Source of the DNA: Ferrimonas sediminum
GTDB taxonomy: Bacteria > Pseudomonadota > Gammaproteobacteria > Enterobacterales > Shewanellaceae
Assembly: GCF_900100175.1 (NCBI RefSeq)
Contig: NZ_FNEM01000014.1
Span: forward strand, 1-38,746
Direction: 5' to 3'
DNA: 38,746 bases
Below are positions 31,685-38,746 of this stretch, piece by piece. The notes beneath the pieces were generated by a model that was not told the origin of the DNA, ran no database searches, and was given only the letters and a program-made list of their open reading frames with translations. Every line of letters begins with the position of its first letter. Within the stretch, counting starts at the first letter, position 1. A program made the position numbers and the translations under genes.

Positions 31685-33093
31685 AAAACTGGATTTCCCG
31701 TAACCCGGTCTTGTTCGTTTTGCTGTTGGCTCTGGCAGTACGTCTGTTGTCGCTGGGACTCTATCCGCTGATGGACACCACCGAAGCCCGCTATGGCTAC
31801 ATGGCAAGGCTGATGGTGGAGACCGGCAACTGGCTTACGCCCCAGTTTGATCTTGGGGTGCCTTTCTGGGGCAAGCCGCCGTTGCATACCTGGATGAGCG
31901 CTGGCTCGGCGGCCATGCTGGGAATGACCGAGTTTTCCCTGCGCCTGCCTCACTGGCTGGCGGGGGTGGCGGTGGCAGGCCTGGTGGCCTGGATGGCGCG
32001 GCGGCAGGGACAGAACCCGTTGCTGGCGGCCATGGTACTGGCGACCTGTGCCATCTTCAGTGTTGCCTCCGGGGCGGTCATGACCGACATGGCGCTGACC
32101 CTTGGCATGACAATCGCGATGCTGGGGTTCTATCTCGGTTGGCAGGGTCACTACCGGGCCGGCTATCTCGGCTTCGCCGGACTGGCGATCGGCTTGCTGG
32201 CTAAAGGGCCACTGGTGATCGTATTGATGGGATTGGCGGTGGCGCCATGGCTGCTGATTCAACACGGTCTCGGGGCGTTCCGGGTGTTGTGGCAACGGTT
32301 TCCGCTGCTGCTGGGCACCGGCGCCATGCTGTTGATTGCCGCGCCGTGGTATCTGGCGGCGGAGCAGGCCACGCCCGGGTTTTTGAATTACTTCCTGGTG
32401 GGAGAGCACTTCCTGCGCTTTGTCGAGAGCGGTTGGACCGGCGATCTGTACGGCAGTGCCCATGACCAACCCCGTGGCACCATCTGGCTGTTCTGGCTGG
32501 CGGCGGCACTGCCCTGGTCGGTGATATTGCCTCTGTTGTATCTGCGTGGCCGGGGCCAGCCGACCCGGCAACCGGGCCCGGCGGGTTGGCGCAGTTTCCT
32601 GTTGTGCTGGATGGTTTCGCCCATGGTGCTGTTCACCATGGCCGGCAACATTCTGCCCGCCTATGTATTGCCCGGCATTCCGGCGCTGGCGCTGCTGTGT
32701 TCATCCTTGGCCACGGACTCGGATCGGGGCTGGCTGGCCAAGGTCGGCGTGACCATGCCGGTATTGCTGCTGGTGGCCACCGGGGTACTAAACCTGAAGG
32801 TGGGTGACGAGCGCAGTGACAAGGCTCTGCTGGCTAAAGAGGCCAATCCGGCGCTGCCGCTGCTGTACTACGGTAAGCGCACCTTCTCGGGGCAGTTCTA
32901 TTCCGATGGCCGCGCCCAAAAGGCGGATCTGGTGACGCTGAATCAGCAGCGCGGGCGCTATTCACTGGTGATGTCGGCCAAGCAATCCTGGCAGCAACTG
33001 GCACTGGAGAGCCAGAGTTGTCGGGTGATGGCGGTGAAGCTGAAACGTCAGTTACTGGAGTGTGGCCCGGATGCGCTGGCCAGCCTGGATTAA
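31681..33093 (+). CDS. ArnT/PMT-like membrane glycosyltransferase
   Basis: The product has 470 residues and about 11 transmembrane helices. The first periplasmic loop holds MDTTEARYGYMARLMVETGN then WLTPQFDLGVPFWGKPPLHT, the ArnT/PMT_2 signature with acidic active-site residue in TTEARY. GDLYGSAHDQPRGTIW is a second family-like loop. Such GT-C enzymes move a sugar from undecaprenyl phosphate to lipid A, LPS or proteins in the periplasm. Shorter than ArnT (about 550) and with a reduced C-terminal domain. It follows the GT2 gene by ATGA overlap and overlaps the start of the GtrA gene by 32 bases. Confidence 0.88.
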   Translation: MKNWISRNPVLFVLLLALAVRLLSLGLYPLMDTTEARYGYMARLMVETGNWLTPQFDLGVPFWGKPPLHTWMSAGSAAMLGMTEFSLRLPHWLAGVAVAGLVAWMARRQGQNPLLAAMVLATCAIFSVASGAVMTDMALTLGMTIAMLGFYLGWQGHYRAGYLGFAGLAIGLLAKGPLVIVLMGLAVAPWLLIQHGLGAFRVLWQRFPLLLGTGAMLLIAAPWYLAAEQATPGFLNYFLVGEHFLRFVESGWTGDLYGSAHDQPRGTIWLFWLAAALPWSVILPLLYLRGRGQPTRQPGPAGWRSFLLCWMVSPMVLFTMAGNILPAYVLPGIPALALLCSSLATDSDRGWLAKVGVTMPVLLLVATGVLNLKVGDERSDKALLAKEANPALPLLYYGKRTFSGQFYSDGRAQKADLVTLNQQRGRYSLVMSAKQSWQQLALESQSCRVMAVKLKRQLLECGPDALASLD

Positions 33094-33475
33094 GTTTGCC
33101 CTGGTGGGCGGTACCGGTTTTGTGGTGGACCTGTCGCTGTTCAGTGCGCTGACATTGTGGCTGGAGTGGGGCCCTTATCCGGCCCGGGGGCTGGCGTTTG
33201 TGGCGGCGGCCTCCACCACCTGGGCCGGCAACCGCTGTTTTACCTTTCGCCAGCGGCGTCAGCAGAACGCCAGAACCCAGTGGCTTAAATCCGTGACGGC
33301 AGCGCTGATGTCGGCGCTGCCTAATTTCGGCCTGTTCTCATTGACCTTGATGCTGCTGAGTCCGTGGCCGCTGGCGCCCTGGGCGGCGCTGGTGACCGGC
33401 ATCGGTGCCGGCACCGTGTCGAACTATCTGCTCAGCAGCCACTGGGTGTTTGCCGAATCAGCGCGGTCGCTTTGA
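33062..33475 (+). CDS. GtrA-family membrane protein (probable lipid-linked sugar flippase)
   Basis: The product has up to 137 residues from a GTG at 33062 (an ATG at 33071 is also possible). Four transmembrane helices and the family strings FALVGGTGFVVDLSLFSAL, WAGNRCFTFRQRR and TVSNYLLSSHWVF identify GtrA. GtrA proteins are thought to flip undecaprenyl-phosphate sugar across the inner membrane, which fits its place after the GT2 and PMT-like genes. The start overlaps the previous gene by 32 bases, and the 3' end overlaps the convergent acetyltransferase by 18 bases. Confidence 0.88.
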   Translation: MARMRWPAWIKFALVGGTGFVVDLSLFSALTLWLEWGPYPARGLAFVAAASTTWAGNRCFTFRQRRQQNARTQWLKSVTAALMSALPNFGLFSLTLMLLSPWPLAPWAALVTGIGAGTVSNYLLSSHWVFAESARSL

Positions 33476-33979
33476 AGGCATTTTCGGCTGATACAACAAC
33501 AACTCTTCCCCCGGGGTCAGCTCGATGCTGCCCTGGGACTCCAATCCCAGCTTGTCCAGAATTCGCCGCGAGGCCAGGTTGTCTTCAGAGACAACACCTA
33601 AAATGGTGCCCAGTCCCAGCGCCTGCTGACCGTAGATCATGATCGCTTCACAGGCCTCGGTTGCCAGTCCCAGGCCAAAATAGGTGTCCGTGATGGCGTA
33701 GCCAATGTCCGGGTAGTCGAGGCCGTCGCGCTGAATCAGGCCGGCAATGCCCACCGGGGTGCCGTTGCTCTTCAGGCTCAGGTGGTACATGCCAAAGCCA
33801 TGATCCTGATAGCTGGCTATGGGGCCTTGGCGCAGGTGATCCTGTGCCTCTTCCAGGGTACGCACCCCCTTGTCATGGATTCCATCAATGAAGCTCTGCT
33901 GGTTAAGCAGAGTGAGATAGAAGGGTGCATCGTCGACGGTTAACTTGCGGATTCTCAGTCGTTCGGTGTCCAATATCAT
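33458..33979 (-). CDS. GNAT-family N-acetyltransferase (RimJ/RimL-like)
   Basis: The product has 173 residues. The N terminus MILDTERLRIRKLTVDDAPF is typical of the RimJ/RimL-like subgroup. The acetyl-CoA-binding region is visible as YFGLGLATEACEAIMIYGQQ, and VSEDNLASRRILDKLGL is the characteristic C-terminal motif. It would acetylate an amine on a protein or small molecule; substrate unknown. It is transcribed alone and tail-to-tail with GtrA, overlapping it by 18 bases, so antisense effects are possible. Confidence 0.88.
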   Translation of the reverse strand: MILDTERLRIRKLTVDDAPFYLTLLNQQSFIDGIHDKGVRTLEEAQDHLRQGPIASYQDHGFGMYHLSLKSNGTPVGIAGLIQRDGLDYPDIGYAITDTYFGLGLATEACEAIMIYGQQALGLGTILGVVSEDNLASRRILDKLGLESQGSIELTPGEELLLYQPKMPSKRPR

Positions 33980-34137
33980 CCGGTATACCCCTGATAGTGA
34001 TGAACATTCAGACTAACCAGCACCGAGGTAATGAGCAAGACTCAAATACTCGAGCCCGATCCCACTTTCTACTCTTTGTCGCCGCCTGAATTGAAAAGGT
34101 ATGGCGGCATAAGTTAGTGGCGATTATTCCTAACCCT

Positions 34138-34168
34138 TTGCTGAAATCCCTAGAAAAAACGATATGAT
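34138..34168 (+). promoter_or_regulatory. Possible promoter of ggt
   Basis: TTGCTG (34138-34143) and TATGAT (34163-34168) are separated by 19 bases, slightly long. The -10 is good. About 80 bases of leader precede the ggt start, with inverted CGCCG/CGGCG words. Confidence 0.4.
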
Positions 34169-34255
34169 AGACGGTCTTTATGGATCCCGGTCTACGCCGT
34201 TGCGCAGGGTTTGGGAGTACGGCGCGATGCGGGTATTGCAGACAAGGATTATTGA

Positions 34256-35989
34256 GTGAAAATTGTGATGAAACCCCTGTTGTCGGCATTGGTGGCGCTG
34301 CCGCTGATGCTGGGAGCACAACCGGTTCAGGCAGAACAACCCTCCATCTACAGCCACATGGACGTTGCCCATCCGGTATGGGCGGCCAATGGCATGGTGG
34401 CCAGTCAGGAGGCGCTGGCCAGCGCCGTGGGTGTGGAGATTCTGCGTCAGGGCGGCAACGCCGTTGATGCGGCGGTGGCCGTGGGCTTTGCCCTGGCGGT
34501 GACGCTGCCGCGCGCCGGTAACCTCGGGGGCGGTGGTTTTATGCTGCTGCACCTGGCCGAGGGCAACCGTGATGTGGCCATCGACTATCGGGAGATGGCC
34601 CCGGCCAAGGCCCATCGCGACATGTTTTTGAATGAGCAGGGCGAGGCGGAGGCCAAGCTGTCCCGTGAGCACGGGTTGGCGGTGGGGGTGCCTGGCACAG
34701 TCAAAGGGATGGAACTGGCGCTGAAAAACTACGGCACTTTGTCGTTAAAGCAGGTGATCGCTCCCGCCATTGAGTTGGCAGAAAAGGGGATTACGGTGAC
34801 GCCGGATCTGAGCAGTTCCCTGCAGGGGCTGAAGCGGCGTCTGTGGCAGTGGCCCAGCACCCGCCCGGTGTTTTATCACCCCGATGGCAGTGACTACCAG
34901 GCCGGTGAGCGGCTGGTTCAGGCGGATCTGGCCCGCTCCCTGAAACGCATTGCCGAACATGGCAGTGACGGATTCTATAAAGGCGAAACCGCCCGCCAGA
35001 TCGCCCGATCGGTGCGCCAGGCCGGTGGCGTGATGACCGAAGCGGATCTGGCGGCCTACACGGCGGTGGAGCGCCAGCCGGTGCGGGGGCAATACCGGGG
35101 CTATGAGGTGATCTCCATGCCACCGCCATCTTCCGGGGGCGTCCACATCATTCAGATGCTGAACATGCTGGAAGGCCAGCCTATTAGCAGCATGGGGGCC
35201 AACAGCGCCCAGACCCTGCACTGGATGGCGGAAAGCATGCGCCGCGCCTACGCCGACCGCAGTGAGTATCTCGGGGATCCGGATTTCACCCAGGTGCCGG
35301 TGACGGGCCTCACCAGCCGCAGCTACGCCAAGGCACTGGCGGCTGCCATCAATCCCAATAAGGCGACCCCAAGCAGCGACATCAAGCCGGGCAACCCGAT
35401 CCCGTATGAGAGCGATCAGACCACCCACTACTCGGTGGTGGATAAGTGGGGCAATGCGGTGTCAAACACCTACACCCTGAACTTCAGTTATGGTTCCGGC
35501 CTGGTGGCGGAAGGCACCGGTATTTTGCTCAACAATGAGATGGACGACTTTTCCGCCAAACCCGGCACCCCCAATGGCTTTGGTCTTATTGGTGGCGAGG
35601 CCAATGAGGTTCAACCGGGCAAGCGACCGTTGAGCTCCATGAGTCCGACCATAGTGATGAAGCAGCAGCAGCCGTTTCTGGTGACCGGCAGCCCCGGTGG
35701 CTCGCGAATCATCACCACCACGCTGCAGGTGATCATGAACGTCATCGATCATGGGATGAACGTGGCCGAAGCCACGGCGGCGTCACGGATTCACCATCAG
35801 TGGTGGCCGGATGAGATTCGCGCCGAGAAAAGCCTGAACCCGGACACCAAACGCCTGCTGGAGGCGATGGGGCACAAGGTGACGGTGAAACCGTCCATGG
35901 GCAGTACCCAGTCGATCATGGTGACTGAGCAGGGATTGCTGGGGGCGTCGGATCCCCGTCGTCGAGGAGCGGCGACTCTGGGCTACTAA
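34256..35989 (+). CDS. ggt: Gamma-glutamyltranspeptidase
   Basis: The product has 577 residues, like E. coli Ggt (580). The start is a GTG at 34256 with AAGGA upstream; an ATG at 34268 is four codons later. A signal peptide (PLLSALVALPLMLGAQPVQA) directs it to the periplasm. The precursor autocleaves before the nucleophile Thr389 in QTTHYSVVDKWGNAV. Substrate-binding strings are present: MPPPSSGGVHIIQMLNMLE, NNEMDDFSAKPG, RPLSSMSPTIV and TGSPGGSRIITT. It hydrolyses or transfers the gamma-glutamyl group of glutathione. It is monocistronic with a terminator after the stop. Confidence 0.96.
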   Translation: MKIVMKPLLSALVALPLMLGAQPVQAEQPSIYSHMDVAHPVWAANGMVASQEALASAVGVEILRQGGNAVDAAVAVGFALAVTLPRAGNLGGGGFMLLHLAEGNRDVAIDYREMAPAKAHRDMFLNEQGEAEAKLSREHGLAVGVPGTVKGMELALKNYGTLSLKQVIAPAIELAEKGITVTPDLSSSLQGLKRRLWQWPSTRPVFYHPDGSDYQAGERLVQADLARSLKRIAEHGSDGFYKGETARQIARSVRQAGGVMTEADLAAYTAVERQPVRGQYRGYEVISMPPPSSGGVHIIQMLNMLEGQPISSMGANSAQTLHWMAESMRRAYADRSEYLGDPDFTQVPVTGLTSRSYAKALAAAINPNKATPSSDIKPGNPIPYESDQTTHYSVVDKWGNAVSNTYTLNFSYGSGLVAEGTGILLNNEMDDFSAKPGTPNGFGLIGGEANEVQPGKRPLSSMSPTIVMKQQQPFLVTGSPGGSRIITTTLQVIMNVIDHGMNVAEATAASRIHHQWWPDEIRAEKSLNPDTKRLLEAMGHKVTVKPSMGSTQSIMVTEQGLLGASDPRRRGAATLGY

Positions 35990-36004
35990 GTCCTAAGCTG
36001 GGAA

Positions 36005-36045
36005 GGGGAATCTCAGAAACCGATTCCCCTAACGCAGTTTTTTTT
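36005..36045 (+). terminator. Terminator of ggt
   Basis: GGGGAATC (36005-36012) pairs with GATTCCCC (36022-36029), followed by a run of eight T at 36038-36045 after a short spacer. Confidence 0.75.
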
Positions 36046-36548
36046 AAAGTGTGACAAAAACATCGCTGTTCTAGGAGGTTTTTCTCACTTTAAAGTTGAA
36101 TGTGAGTTTATGCACGATTCTGGAGTAAGAATCCGGTTTTTTCTGGAGGCGGAACGGCGATAGGCGCACACTTCCCACCCGCAAGGATGCACACTACACA
36201 GCCGGTTTCGGTTGTGCATAGATATTTCACGCACAAGAAGCTCCCGATAGGGGGCTTTTTGCATTTCTGACCGCGACTCAGTTGGGAAACCTCGGCGACG
36301 CGCCCCCGACACTGATATTTCATGCCTCGGGACTGCAACTGGTTATCGACGGCAACTGACGGTTGAGCCGTGCTCTGAAACCTGATCAAACTGGCGTTCG
36401 CCGTCTTAGTCACGCCGGAGGGTATGGCCGAGACCGTGGTATTCTTGTTGTCGGAGCGGGCTACGTCGGCCACCGGAGCCACCTGGTGCCTGGGCGGCGG
36501 AGTCATGGCCGGCCGTCACTGAGCCGGGTTAGGAGCAGGAGGTGAACA
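36046..36548. other. Gene-poor stretch with possible degenerate ORF
   Basis: No gene is firmly supported in about 500 bases. On the minus strand an open frame at 36506-36108 encodes 132 residues (MTPPPRHQVAPVADVARSDN) without a ribosome site. Its wording (for example KNTTVSAIPSGVTKT) reminds me of short proteins near P4-like prophages (Icd/Ash types), but I cannot verify this. Inverted repeats ATGCACA/TGTGCAT (36187-36219) and AGCTCCC-GATA-GGGGGCT with four T (36239-36260) also lie here. The AGCAGGAGGTG at 36534 is the ribosome site of the cupin gene. Confidence 0.3.
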
Positions 36549-37202
36549 ATGCTGAATATGGATATGAGCTTGCGGCAGGTAATCGATACCGCCGCCATGC
36601 CCTGGCAGGACAGCCCGGCCCGAGGCGTGAGTCGTAAACCGCTGGAGCGGGAGGCCCGGGAATCGGGCCATACCACCAGCATTGTTCGCTACCAGCCAGG
36701 CTCTTGTTTTGCCAGCCATCGCCACCCGATGGGGGAGGAGATACTGGTGCTCGACGGGGTGTTCTCCGATGAAGATGGTGATTACCCGGCGGGCACCTAT
36801 CTGAGAAATCCTCCCGGAAGTCAGCATGCGCCGTTCAGCGAGGCCGGCTGTACCCTGCTGGTTAAATTGAATCAGTTCAGTCCGGACGATAATCGGACGG
36901 TGCGACTGAATACCGGTTTGACGCCGTGGCAACCGGGTATCGGCGGGCTGATGGTGATGCCTTTGCATCAGTTTGGCACCGAACAAACGGCGCTGGTGAA
37001 GTGGCCCGCGAATGAGCACTTTTCACGACATCGACACGTCGGCGGCGAGGAGGTGCTGGTGTTGTCTGGCGAGTTTTGCGATGAACACGGCCGCTACCCA
37101 GAAGGCTGCTGGATTCGCAGCCCTCATCTGAGTGAGCACCAGCCTTTTGTGACCCAGCCGACGCTTATCTGGGTAAAGACCGGCCATCTACCTGCAGAGT
37201 GA
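36549..37202 (+). CDS. ChrR-like bicupin metal-binding protein
   Basis: The product has 217 residues made of two cupin domains of the ChrR type. Domain 1 (about residues 15-110): FASHRHPMGEEILVLDGVF, DGDYPAGTYLRNPPGS. Domain 2 (about 120-215): FSRHRHVGGEEVLVLSGEF, HGRYPEGCWIRSPHLS. HxH...E sets in both domains can bind a divalent metal. In ChrR this domain is fused to a zinc-binding anti-sigma domain; that N-terminal part is absent and no ECF sigma gene lies near. AGGAGGTG stands a few bases before the ATG. The role may be oxidative stress sensing or enzyme-like, unknown. Confidence 0.85.
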   Translation: MLNMDMSLRQVIDTAAMPWQDSPARGVSRKPLEREARESGHTTSIVRYQPGSCFASHRHPMGEEILVLDGVFSDEDGDYPAGTYLRNPPGSQHAPFSEAGCTLLVKLNQFSPDDNRTVRLNTGLTPWQPGIGGLMVMPLHQFGTEQTALVKWPANEHFSRHRHVGGEEVLVLSGEFCDEHGRYPEGCWIRSPHLSEHQPFVTQPTLIWVKTGHLPAE

Positions 37203-37214
37203 ACCGGTTGCTGC

Positions 37215-38003
37215 TCAGCGCTGCGCCAGACTGTAGCGCTGCGCCGCCCCTTTCCACTTCTCCCCCTGTTGCCAGCGCTCAAGAAAACGTGGCCCGTCCA
37301 GGATTACCCGGCCGCCGATGGCGGTCAGGCCCAGATCGAACAGTACCTGGGGCAACAACCCGACGCTGGGACCAATGAGTGCCACTTGGGCTGCCTGCCG
37401 ACAATGGGGCAGCAAGGAGGAGAGGGTGTGGTTGATCACTGTGGTGCCGGTGATCAGGATTTTTTGGCAGTGTTGCAGCTCAGAGGGGTCCATGGTGACC
37501 TTCAGGGGGCCGTCCTCTCGTGCCAGTTCCGGCTTGAGCTCAATCACGGTAACCGGCGTGCCTTGCTCGGTCAGTGTTTTTACCAGGGGGGGGAAATACC
37601 CCACCATGCCGACTCGATCGCCGGCCTCAATCTTTAGCAGTTCCAGTGTGTCGACGGCGTCTGGATACTGAAACTCTTGTTGCTGTAACAGCCACTGGCT
37701 CAGTGCATTCAGAGCGCCGCTACCCAGTACTTGTTGCCACGGTTCATTCGACAGGTATAACTTGGCCAATTCGGTGATCGGTTGTTGGCAATAGTGTTGG
37801 TAGCGAGAGGCATCCTGAAGTTGATCCAGTGCGTCACCCAGTTTGGTGTAGGTCAGCCCGATGGTGCCGTCGGTCAGTTCGACGGCACCAAATTTTGCGC
37901 TGGGATTGGCATCGAGATTGTTGCGGGCAATGTGAATGGCCTTGACGGCCGGAGGCTGCTGCTGCCCCAAGGCATGTAGCACGCCGTGATAGATGGCTTC
38001 CAT
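37215..38003 (-). CDS. DUF364/DUF4213 family protein (putative heavy-metal chelation domain)
   Basis: The product has 262 residues. The N-terminal about 90 residues form a DUF4213-like domain (FGAVELTDGTIGLTYT), and the C-terminal about 140 residues a Rossmann-like domain (GDRVGMVGYFPPLVKTL then ILITGTTVINHTLSSLL; VALIGPSVGLLPQVLFDLGL) corresponding to DUF364, described as a putative heavy-metal chelation domain. It is convergent with the bicupin gene at a 12-base distance. No terminator is visible between them. Function unproven in the family. Confidence 0.8.
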   Translation of the reverse strand: MEAIYHGVLHALGQQQPPAVKAIHIARNNLDANPSAKFGAVELTDGTIGLTYTKLGDALDQLQDASRYQHYCQQPITELAKLYLSNEPWQQVLGSGALNALSQWLLQQQEFQYPDAVDTLELLKIEAGDRVGMVGYFPPLVKTLTEQGTPVTVIELKPELAREDGPLKVTMDPSELQHCQKILITGTTVINHTLSSLLPHCRQAAQVALIGPSVGLLPQVLFDLGLTAIGGRVILDGPRFLERWQQGEKWKGAAQRYSLAQR

Positions 38004-38106
38004 AACAACTCACCTGAAGGAATAAACCTCGATAATACAGGGTTTGGGGAGCGAGAACCGAGAGCGGAGGATCGCTTTTTTGAAAACTCCCAACAGGAGC
38101 CAAAGT

Positions 38107-38177
38107 CACTGGGCCCTCGCGTTCGCAAGGGCGACAGGCCTTCCCGCCGTCGTGCCCGCGCAGGCGGGTAGCCAGTG
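38107..38177. repeat. Palindromic intergenic repeat, unit 1
   Basis: The unit is bounded by CACTGG (38107-38112) and CCAGTG (38172-38177). Inside are the hairpin GCCCTCGCG-TT-CGCAAGGGC (38113-38132) and TGCCCGCGCAGGCGGGTA. It resembles repeats of the kind 'tcccgcgaaggcggga' common between genes in proteobacteria. Confidence 0.8.
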
Positions 38178-38206
38178 TCTTTGTTGTTCTCAACCAGAAC
38201 CCAAGC

Positions 38207-38278
38207 CACTGGGCCCTCGCGTTCGCAAGGGCGACAGGCCTTTCCTTCCGTCGTGCCCGCGCAGGCGGGTAGCCAGTG
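38207..38278. repeat. Palindromic intergenic repeat, unit 2
   Basis: A near-exact copy of unit 1 shifted by 100 bases, again from CACTGG to CCAGTG. The linkers between units are also alike (TCTTTG-TGTTCTCAA-CAGAA). Confidence 0.8.
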
Positions 38279-38307
38279 TCTTTGCTGTTCTCAAGCAGAA
38301 TCCAAGT

Positions 38308-38445
38308 CACTGGGCCCTCGCGTTCGCAAGGGCGACACGATTGGGGTGTTGTGGGTGCGGTAAGCGCGGTGGTCGCCATCAATACCGACTTTGCACTGAG
38401 TAAGCTACAACCCTCCGTCGTGCCCGCGCACGCGGGTACCCAGTG
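38308..38445. repeat. Palindromic intergenic repeat, unit 3, split
   Basis: The left half (CACTGGGCCCTCGCG to GGCGACA, 38308-38337) and right half (CCGTCGTGCCCGCGCA to CCAGTG, 38415-38445) are separated by about 77 unrelated bases, as if interrupted or rearranged. Confidence 0.7.
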
Positions 38446-38595
38446 TCTTTGACCTTGCCCTTGACGCCGGGGACTGAGAGATGAATGGCCATCGTGCAGC
38501 CGAACTAGGGAGAGATGATCGCCTGCGGCGTTACTGCGCTCATGCTTCGCTTCGTTGCGAACTGAAGAGCTCGAACCAAGATCTCCGCAACACGC

Positions 38596-38642
38596 ATAAA
38601 CGAAAAAGCCCCTGCACTTCGTGCAGGGGCTTTTTCGTTTAT
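38596..38642. terminator. Strong bidirectional terminator next to tRNA-Ser
   Basis: A perfect 22-bp inverted repeat (38596-38617 and 38621-38642) with a three-base TTC loop. The core GCCCCTGCAC/GTGCAGGGGC is flanked by A5 and T5. It ends the minus-strand tRNA transcript and would also stop plus-strand transcription. Confidence 0.93.
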
Positions 38643-38643
38643 A

Positions 38644-38731
38644 TGGCGGTTAGGGAGAGATTCGAACTCTCGATACGTTGCCGTATACACACTTTCCAGG
38701 CGTGCTCCTTCAGCCACTCGGACACCTAACC
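38644..38731 (-). tRNA. tRNA-Ser (anticodon GGA)
   Basis: On the minus strand the gene begins GGTTAGGTGTCCGAGTGGCT and ends CCTAACCGCCA, giving a 7-bp acceptor stem, discriminator G and an encoded CCA, 88 bases in all. The D-arm sequence GTCCGAGTGGC, a long variable arm (class II, GTGTATACGGCAACGTATC) and T-arm GAGAGTTCGAATCTCTC are all present. The anticodon loop reads CTGGAAA, anticodon GGA, decoding UCC and UCU. Confidence 0.96.
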
Positions 38732-38746
38732 AATTTTCAATTGAGT

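Larger units (their letters stand above)
38004..38643. other. Intergenic region: repeats, then nothing recognised until the terminator
   Basis: These 640 bases hold the palindromic repeat cluster (38107-38445), an uncharacterised stretch (38446-38595) in which I see no supported gene, and the bidirectional terminator. Confidence 0.6.

Noticed and set aside
38044-38403. A plus-strand 119-codon frame over the palindromic repeats
   Set aside because: It is created by the repeat units (the same SHWALAFARAT string recurs) and is not a gene.
38107-38445. CRISPR array
   Set aside because: There are only three units of ~70 bases with similar, not variable, linkers, and no cas genes nearby.

Overview
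The window looks like chromosomal DNA of a GC-rich marine-type gammaproteobacterium. Close resemblances, judged by eye, include a YcdZ/DUF1097 protein, a DUF2860 outer-membrane protein, an E. coli-like gamma-glutamyltranspeptidase and an RsuA-type pseudouridine synthase. A Ferrimonas/Shewanella-like Alteromonadales host fits best, but this is inference; there is no rRNA or other phylogenetic marker apart from one tRNA-Ser.

Region 1 (1 to about 5.5 kb) is accessory DNA that is visibly more AT-rich than the rest. The left edge is the 5' end of an IS110-family transposase (minus strand), apparently inserted beside a broken attC. It is followed by an integron cassette array: small plus-strand genes separated by attC sites whose first core box often contains the stop codon of the preceding gene and whose last box ends in GTTAT. 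The cassettes encode mostly small membrane or exported proteins of unknown function, a BamE/SmpA-like lipoprotein and a YggL (DUF469) protein. One attC is interrupted by a 65-bp inverted-repeat mini-element. No integrase gene is in the window; all cassettes read rightwards. The right end of the array fades into cassette-like genes without clear attC sites (4.4 to 5.5 kb).

Region 2 (5.7 to 11.3 kb) holds ordinary chromosomal genes: a VanZ-like protein, a small membrane protein, ycdZ with a likely CRP site, a secreted Cys-containing protein, an RsuA-family rRNA pseudouridine synthase, a lipoprotein with three internal repeats and a LuxR-type regulator.

Region 3 (11.5 to 28.6 kb) is an efflux and signalling block. 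A minus-strand czcICBA-like heavy-metal efflux operon (His-rich CzcI-like protein, TolC-family protein, His/Asp-rich adaptor, HME-RND pump) diverges from a plus-strand adaptor plus HAE-type RND pump. Downstream lies a tight cluster of a DUF2860 outer-membrane protein, a 1560-residue hybrid histidine kinase with a periplasmic solute-binding domain, and a REC/HD-GYP response regulator likely to degrade cyclic-di-GMP.

Region 4 (28.6 to 33.5 kb) has an OmpR-type two-component pair divergent from a three-gene membrane-glycosylation operon (GT2 polyprenyl-phosphate glycosyltransferase, ArnT/PMT-like transferase, GtrA flippase). An 11-bp tandem repeat just upstream of a candidate promoter suggests that the pair controls the operon.

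Region 5 (33.5 to 38.7 kb) holds a GNAT acetyltransferase, ggt, a 500-bp gene-poor stretch with a possible degenerate phage-type ORF, an orphan ChrR-like bicupin, a DUF364 protein, tandem palindromic repeats, and a tRNA-Ser(GGA) with a strong bidirectional terminator.
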